Source of the DNA: an uncultured Flavobacteriaceae bacterium
GTDB lineage: Bacteria > Bacteroidota > Bacteroidia > Flavobacteriales > Flavobacteriaceae
DNA: 34,909 nucleotides
Assembly: GCA_913062575.1 (NCBI GenBank)
Contig: CAJXVT010000024.1
Span: forward strand, 1-34,909
Reading direction: 5' to 3'
Positions 31,245 to 34,909 of the stretch are shown here, piece after piece; the first letter of the stretch is position 1; every line of letters begins with the position of its first letter. A program made the translations under genes and the position numbers. The notes under the pieces are model-generated. The model was not told where the DNA came from and searched no databases. It saw only the letters and a list, made by a program, of their open reading frames with translations.

Positions 31245-34200
31245 ATGGTAGCTACGCATAATAAAAATCAAAATGGTCGTATAACATCTATTACACGAAT
31301 CATTCTTCCTCTAATTGTGATATTTTTCACACTGCAATTAAATGCACAAACACCAACAATACCAGGTACTGGTACTTCAGCTGATGTTTGTGGTACTTGT
31401 GCTCCGACTGGTTGGGATAATACTGGTGGTACACCAGACATTTCTAATCAGAATATTGCTGGGGGAGGAAATACTCTTGGAGCTGGAGCTACTTGGGTTA
31501 ACGGACCACTTCCTTTGCCACCACATGGAGATCCTCGTTGGATTACAATGAGAGATGTTGGAGATTTCAATAATCAAATTGATGAAAACGTGACCACAAC
31601 TATTACTGGTTTAACAATTGGTAAACTGTACAAAATCACTTTTTATGTTATGTCTTCATTTACAAATAACGATGGTGGAACTGGAAATAATGCGTATTAC
31701 GGAGGTAGTTATTTTGATGATTTTGATTATCAAATCGCTAATTACCCGAAAGTAAATATCGTATTAAATTCTGATTATCATGATAAATGGGTTAAGACTA
31801 CTATTCTTTTTGTTGCTAATGCAACAGATATGACTTTAACCATATTTCCTGGAGATGATGCAGTAACGAATGGAGATCCTGAAAATTTTGAAATTCTACA
31901 TTTCTCTGTTGATGGGATTAACGCAATTGAAAGAGTTGATACTGATGGAGATGGTATTTATGATGATGAAGATATTGATGATGATAATGATGGTATTTTA
32001 GACACTCTTGAAAACGGGAATAACCCAAATGCAGATGATGATTCTGATGGAATACCAAATTATTTGGATACTACAGGTTTAACAGATAACAATAATGATG
32101 GAGTTCCAGATGTTTACGATTTTGATGGCGATGGTATTCCAAATCATTTAGATTTAGATTCTGATAATGATGGAATTTTAGACAATATTGAAGCACAGGG
32201 AACAACAATTGTTCCTCCTTCTGGATCTGTAGGAACAAATGGTTTATATGATATCTATGAAGATACTAATGATAGTGGTACTTCAAATTTACCCATAACA
32301 GACACTGATACAGGTACTGGATTTGACGACAATCCTGATTACTTAGATATAGATTCAGACAATGACGGAATTCCTGATATTGTTGAAGCACATTCAACTT
32401 CCAACTACAAAAACAATTTACCAACTGGTAATGTTGGGATAAACGGTGTAGATTCTCGTTATGAAAACGTAGATACCTATACACCTACAGGTATTACCAT
32501 TGTAGATACCGATTTAGATGGCACCCCAGATTACAGAGATTCAGATTCTGATAATGATGGAATTACAGATATAAATGAAAGTGGATTTGGAAATATTCTA
32601 AGTGGAGATGATAATGATGGTGATGGTTTAGATGACAATTTTGACCTTACTGACACAAATAATGTATCAAACTTTGATGCAACCAATAGTATTGATGACA
32701 CAGAAACAGACCTACAAGAAAACCCATTAGATAATGATGTTCTCACTGGTGGTGATGTAGATTTTAGAGATGACCTTACTGGAATTGATACTGATGGAGA
32801 TGGAATTCCAGACAACATAGATATAGATGATGATGATGATGGAATTTTAGATATTAATGAAACAACTTGTACAACAGTACCACAAAGCCCTGTTTCATCT
32901 GTAGTTAATGGTGGTGGTGGCGTTGCTGCTTCTGATTACCCATTAATCAATGACAGTGATTTAACTGGAAATGAAGGTATTCGAATGAATAATACTGGTG
33001 AGTATTTCATTGTTGATTTAGGAGGTTCAATACCCGTAGGAACAGTAATTAGGGTGCACTTATGGAAAAATAACGACAATAATAAAACCTTACGTTTAGC
33101 TCAATTAACTAATAGTTCAGTCAATTTAGGAGGAGGAACAAACCCTCAAACAATAAACGATACAGCTATAATTGGAGTTCATGTAATGGATTATACATTA
33201 ACAGTTGCTACCCAATACTTGCAAATAGAAATGACGTCAAGAAGTGGTGGTAGAATTGAGGTAATTGAAGCTACTGTTTTGTCTTATACTGGATGTGGTA
33301 TTGAAGTTGATACCGATGGTGATGGAATTGTAGATCGTTTAGATATTGATTCTGATAATGACGGAATTATAGACAATGTAGAAGCACAATCAACAGCAGG
33401 CTATACTCCTAAATTAGGAACAGATGCTGATGGAGATGGCTTAGATGATGCCTATGATTCTAATACAGCAGACACATCTACAACTACTTCCATTGGAATT
33501 ATCAATCCAACCAATACAGATGGTTCTTTAACAAATTCAGATACGATTCCCGATTATCTTGATATCGATTCAGATAACGATGGAATCCCAGATAATATAG
33601 AAGCGCAAACATCTACTGGTTATGTAGCACCAAATGGTGTTCCGGGAGCAAATGGTTTAGATAGTGCTTATGATTTTACCGATAATTATGCTGCTATTGG
33701 CCTATCTAACACCCTAGTAAATACAGATGGAGATGCAGAACCAGATTATAGAGATACAAATTCTGATGGCGATGCTACAGATGATGCAAATGAAGGATTA
33801 ATTTCAATCATTGCAGGTTCCTTTGGTATTGATACTGATGGTGATGGTTTAGATGATATTTATGAACATGGTTCTACTAACGATGGATTTATTGTAAATG
33901 ACGGCATTACCTCACCTGCTACTTCTGACCTAATTGATATAGATGCAGATGTGGCAACTGGTGGAGATTTAGATTACAGAGATACATTAATGGGTTCAGA
34001 TACTGATGGTGATGGAATTGTTGATTCTGTTGATATTGATGATGATAATGATGGGATTTTGGATACGGTTGAAGATATTTGTTCAACTCCTAATTCACAG
34101 TTTCAAGGAACACCAGAAGCTTATTGGTCTCTTGATAATAATACCAATGATATTTCAGGTAATGGTCATAATGAAAGGGTTTCTGGAACTGCACCTAATT

Positions 34201-34909
34201 TTTCAACAACAGCAATACAAGGCTCACATTCGGCAAATTTTAATGGAACAAGTAACTACATTAGATTTAGCCAAGATGGTGCTTTTATGGAAAGTATTTA
34301 CACTCAAATAAGTTTTTCTTCATGGATTCAACCAACATCAATAACAGGTACAAGAATAATTTACGAAGAAGGTGGAGCAACGAACGGATTTACAGTTTGG
34401 CTTAACAACAATGTCCTTACCCTCTCTGTAAGAAGCGGAGCTATACAAACAGACATAGCTCACCCCACCACTATAGCAATAGATGGTCAATGGCATCATG
34501 TAGCTGGTACCTTTGACAATGGAAATATCAAAATATATTTAGATGGTGTCGCATCTTCTAATATGTTGGCTCCGTTCACGTCAATTCCTGCACATACTGA
34601 TGATGGTGGTATTGGAGGCTTAATTGGAACCTCTTCAGCTGGAATAACTGGTTATTTTCAAGGATTAATAGATGCAGCAAGATATTCAAATTCAGAAGTT
34701 TGGTCATTGTCAAAAATTCAATTTGAAGCTCAAAAAATATGTGATTTTGATGGTGATGGAATTCCTAACTCATTAGATTTAGATTCTGATGGCGATGGAA
34801 TTTTAGACATTATAGAATCTCAACCTTCAACAGGAGCTATTGTTCTTTCTGGTTTAGATGATGATAATGATGGTTTAGATAATAATTTTGATGCAACTCC
34901 AAATGGAAA
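31245..34909 (+). CDS. Giant secreted surface protein with thrombospondin type 3 repeats and a LamG-like domain (3' end outside window)
   Basis: Starting at ATG 31245, the frame is open to the window end (at least 1221 residues). It has a signal peptide ([20 protein letters not shown]), then an N-terminal domain with CGTC and many aromatics (about 40-225). From residue about 227 it has many calcium-binding TSP3-type repeats (DTDGDGIxDxxDxDDDNDGI, [15 protein letters not shown]) in several blocks, broken at about 545-685 by a beta-rich domain. A LamG/concanavalin-like jelly roll (about 955-1160, EAYWSLDNN...[22 protein letters not shown]) follows, then more TSP3. Such proteins are usually exported by the type IX system and act as adhesins or matrix binders. 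The C-terminal sorting domain is not in view. Confidence 0.92.
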   Translation, partial: MVATHNKNQNGRITSITRIILPLIVIFFTLQLNAQTPTIPGTGTSADVCGTCAPTGWDNTGGTPDISNQNIAGGGNTLGAGATWVNGPLPLPPHGDPRWITMRDVGDFNNQIDENVTTTITGLTIGKLYKITFYVMSSFTNNDGGTGNNAYYGGSYFDDFDYQIANYPKVNIVLNSDYHDKWVKTTILFVANATDMTLTIFPGDDAVTNGDPENFEILHFSVDGINAIERVDTDGDGIYDDEDIDDDNDGILDTLENGNNPNADDDSDGIPNYLDTTGLTDNNNDGVPDVYDFDGDGIPNHLDLDSDNDGILDNIEAQGTTIVPPSGSVGTNGLYDIYEDTNDSGTSNLPITDTDTGTGFDDNPDYLDIDSDNDGIPDIVEAHSTSNYKNNLPTGNVGINGVDSRYENVDTYTPTGITIVDTDLDGTPDYRDSDSDNDGITDINESGFGNILSGDDNDGDGLDDNFDLTDTNNVSNFDATNSIDDTETDLQENPLDNDVLTGGDVDFRDDLTGIDTDGDGIPDNIDIDDDDDGILDINETTCTTVPQSPVSSVVNGGGGVAASDYPLINDSDLTGNEGIRMNNTGEYFIVDLGGSIPVGTVIRVHLWKNNDNNKTLRLAQLTNSSVNLGGGTNPQTINDTAIIGVHVMDYTLTVATQYLQIEMTSRSGGRIEVIEATVLSYTGCGIEVDTDGDGIVDRLDIDSDNDGIIDNVEAQSTAGYTPKLGTDADGDGLDDAYDSNTADTSTTTSIGIINPTNTDGSLTNSDTIPDYLDIDSDNDGIPDNIEAQTSTGYVAPNGVPGANGLDSAYDFTDNYAAIGLSNTLVNTDGDAEPDYRDTNSDGDATDDANEGLISIIAGSFGIDTDGDGLDDIYEHGSTNDGFIVNDGITSPATSDLIDIDADVATGGDLDYRDTLMGSDTDGDGIVDSVDIDDDNDGILDTVEDICSTPNSQFQGTPEAYWSLDNNTNDISGNGHNERVSGTAPNFSTTAIQGSHSANFNGTSNYIRFSQDGAFMESIYTQISFSSWIQPTSITGTRIIYEEGGATNGFTVWLNNNVLTLSVRSGAIQTDIAHPTTIAIDGQWHHVAGTFDNGNIKIYLDGVASSNMLAPFTSIPAHTDDGGIGGLIGTSSAGITGYFQGLIDAARYSNSEVWSLSKIQFEAQKICDFDGDGIPNSLDLDSDGDGILDIIESQPSTGAIVLSGLDDDNDGLDNNFDATPNG

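Noticed and set aside
31377..34311. Several other-frame open runs within the giant surface gene, on both strands
   Set aside because: They are shadows of the repetitive Asp/Gly/Asn coding frame that starts at 31245 and stays open to the window end.
1..34909. CRISPR arrays, tRNA or rRNA genes, intact insertion sequences
   Set aside because: None were seen by eye on either strand. A computational scan could still find a weak element.

Overview
The window looks like an AT-rich chromosomal segment from a marine-type Flavobacteriaceae (Bacteroidota) bacterium; I cannot name the genus. The clues are exported proteins whose signal peptides end in NAQ/TAQ/IAQ, TAnnTTTG promoter boxes instead of strong Shine-Dalgarno sites, a DnaX without the zinc-module cysteines, an ECF sigma/anti-sigma locus followed by DUF4097 proteins, and a very long thrombospondin-type-3 repeat surface protein.

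Layout. Positions 1-1619 (minus): an ABC ATPase (cut by the window edge) and a membrane fusion protein of a MacB/LolCDE-like export system. Divergent to them (1785-4475): an NtrC-family sigma54 activator and its histidine kinase. The gap holds a sigma54 -24/-12 sequence pointing to the exporter and, about 100 bp upstream, two GTTCGTATACrAAC palindromes 22 bp apart, so the control circuit can be read from the DNA. 4533-5309: an exported pentapeptide-like repeat protein. 5406-9017: two paralogous long-chain acyl-CoA synthetases. 9168-12061: ECF sigma factor, zinc-finger anti-sigma factor with HEAT-like repeats, and two exported DUF4097 proteins. 12140-13987: a lipoprotein joining an esterase, TPRs and a HExxH peptidase. 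14502-18504: a response regulator and a 1134-residue multi-PAS/GAF histidine kinase, followed by a decayed copy of the lipoprotein gene's 3' end (about 18550-18832). 19115-21244: a secreted alpha/beta hydrolase and an unrecognised secreted protein. 21383-22039 (minus): exported MsrA. 22184-27752: dnaX, then a tightly packed UspA / SulP permease / glucosaminidase set. 27814-28835: miaE and a DUF4268 gene. 28956-29294 (minus): a DUF4870 membrane protein. 29396-30790: mnmE. 31245 to the end: a giant TSP3/LamG surface protein, still open at the window edge.

The most interesting signal is regulatory. The motif TGTAAC-N17-GTCTT occurs three times, each 31-36 nt before a start codon: in front of the ECF sigma gene itself, the pentapeptide-like protein (4533) and, on the minus strand, the DUF4870 gene (29294). 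This suggests an autoregulated ECF envelope regulon that links physically separate loci of unknown function (sigma, anti-sigma, DUF4097 pair, repeat protein, DUF4870). Other notable points are an exact 423-bp PAS repeat period in the large kinase, a perfect 22-bp-arm inverted repeat in the leader of the giant adhesin, the esterase-peptidase fusion, and the remnant of its duplicate.
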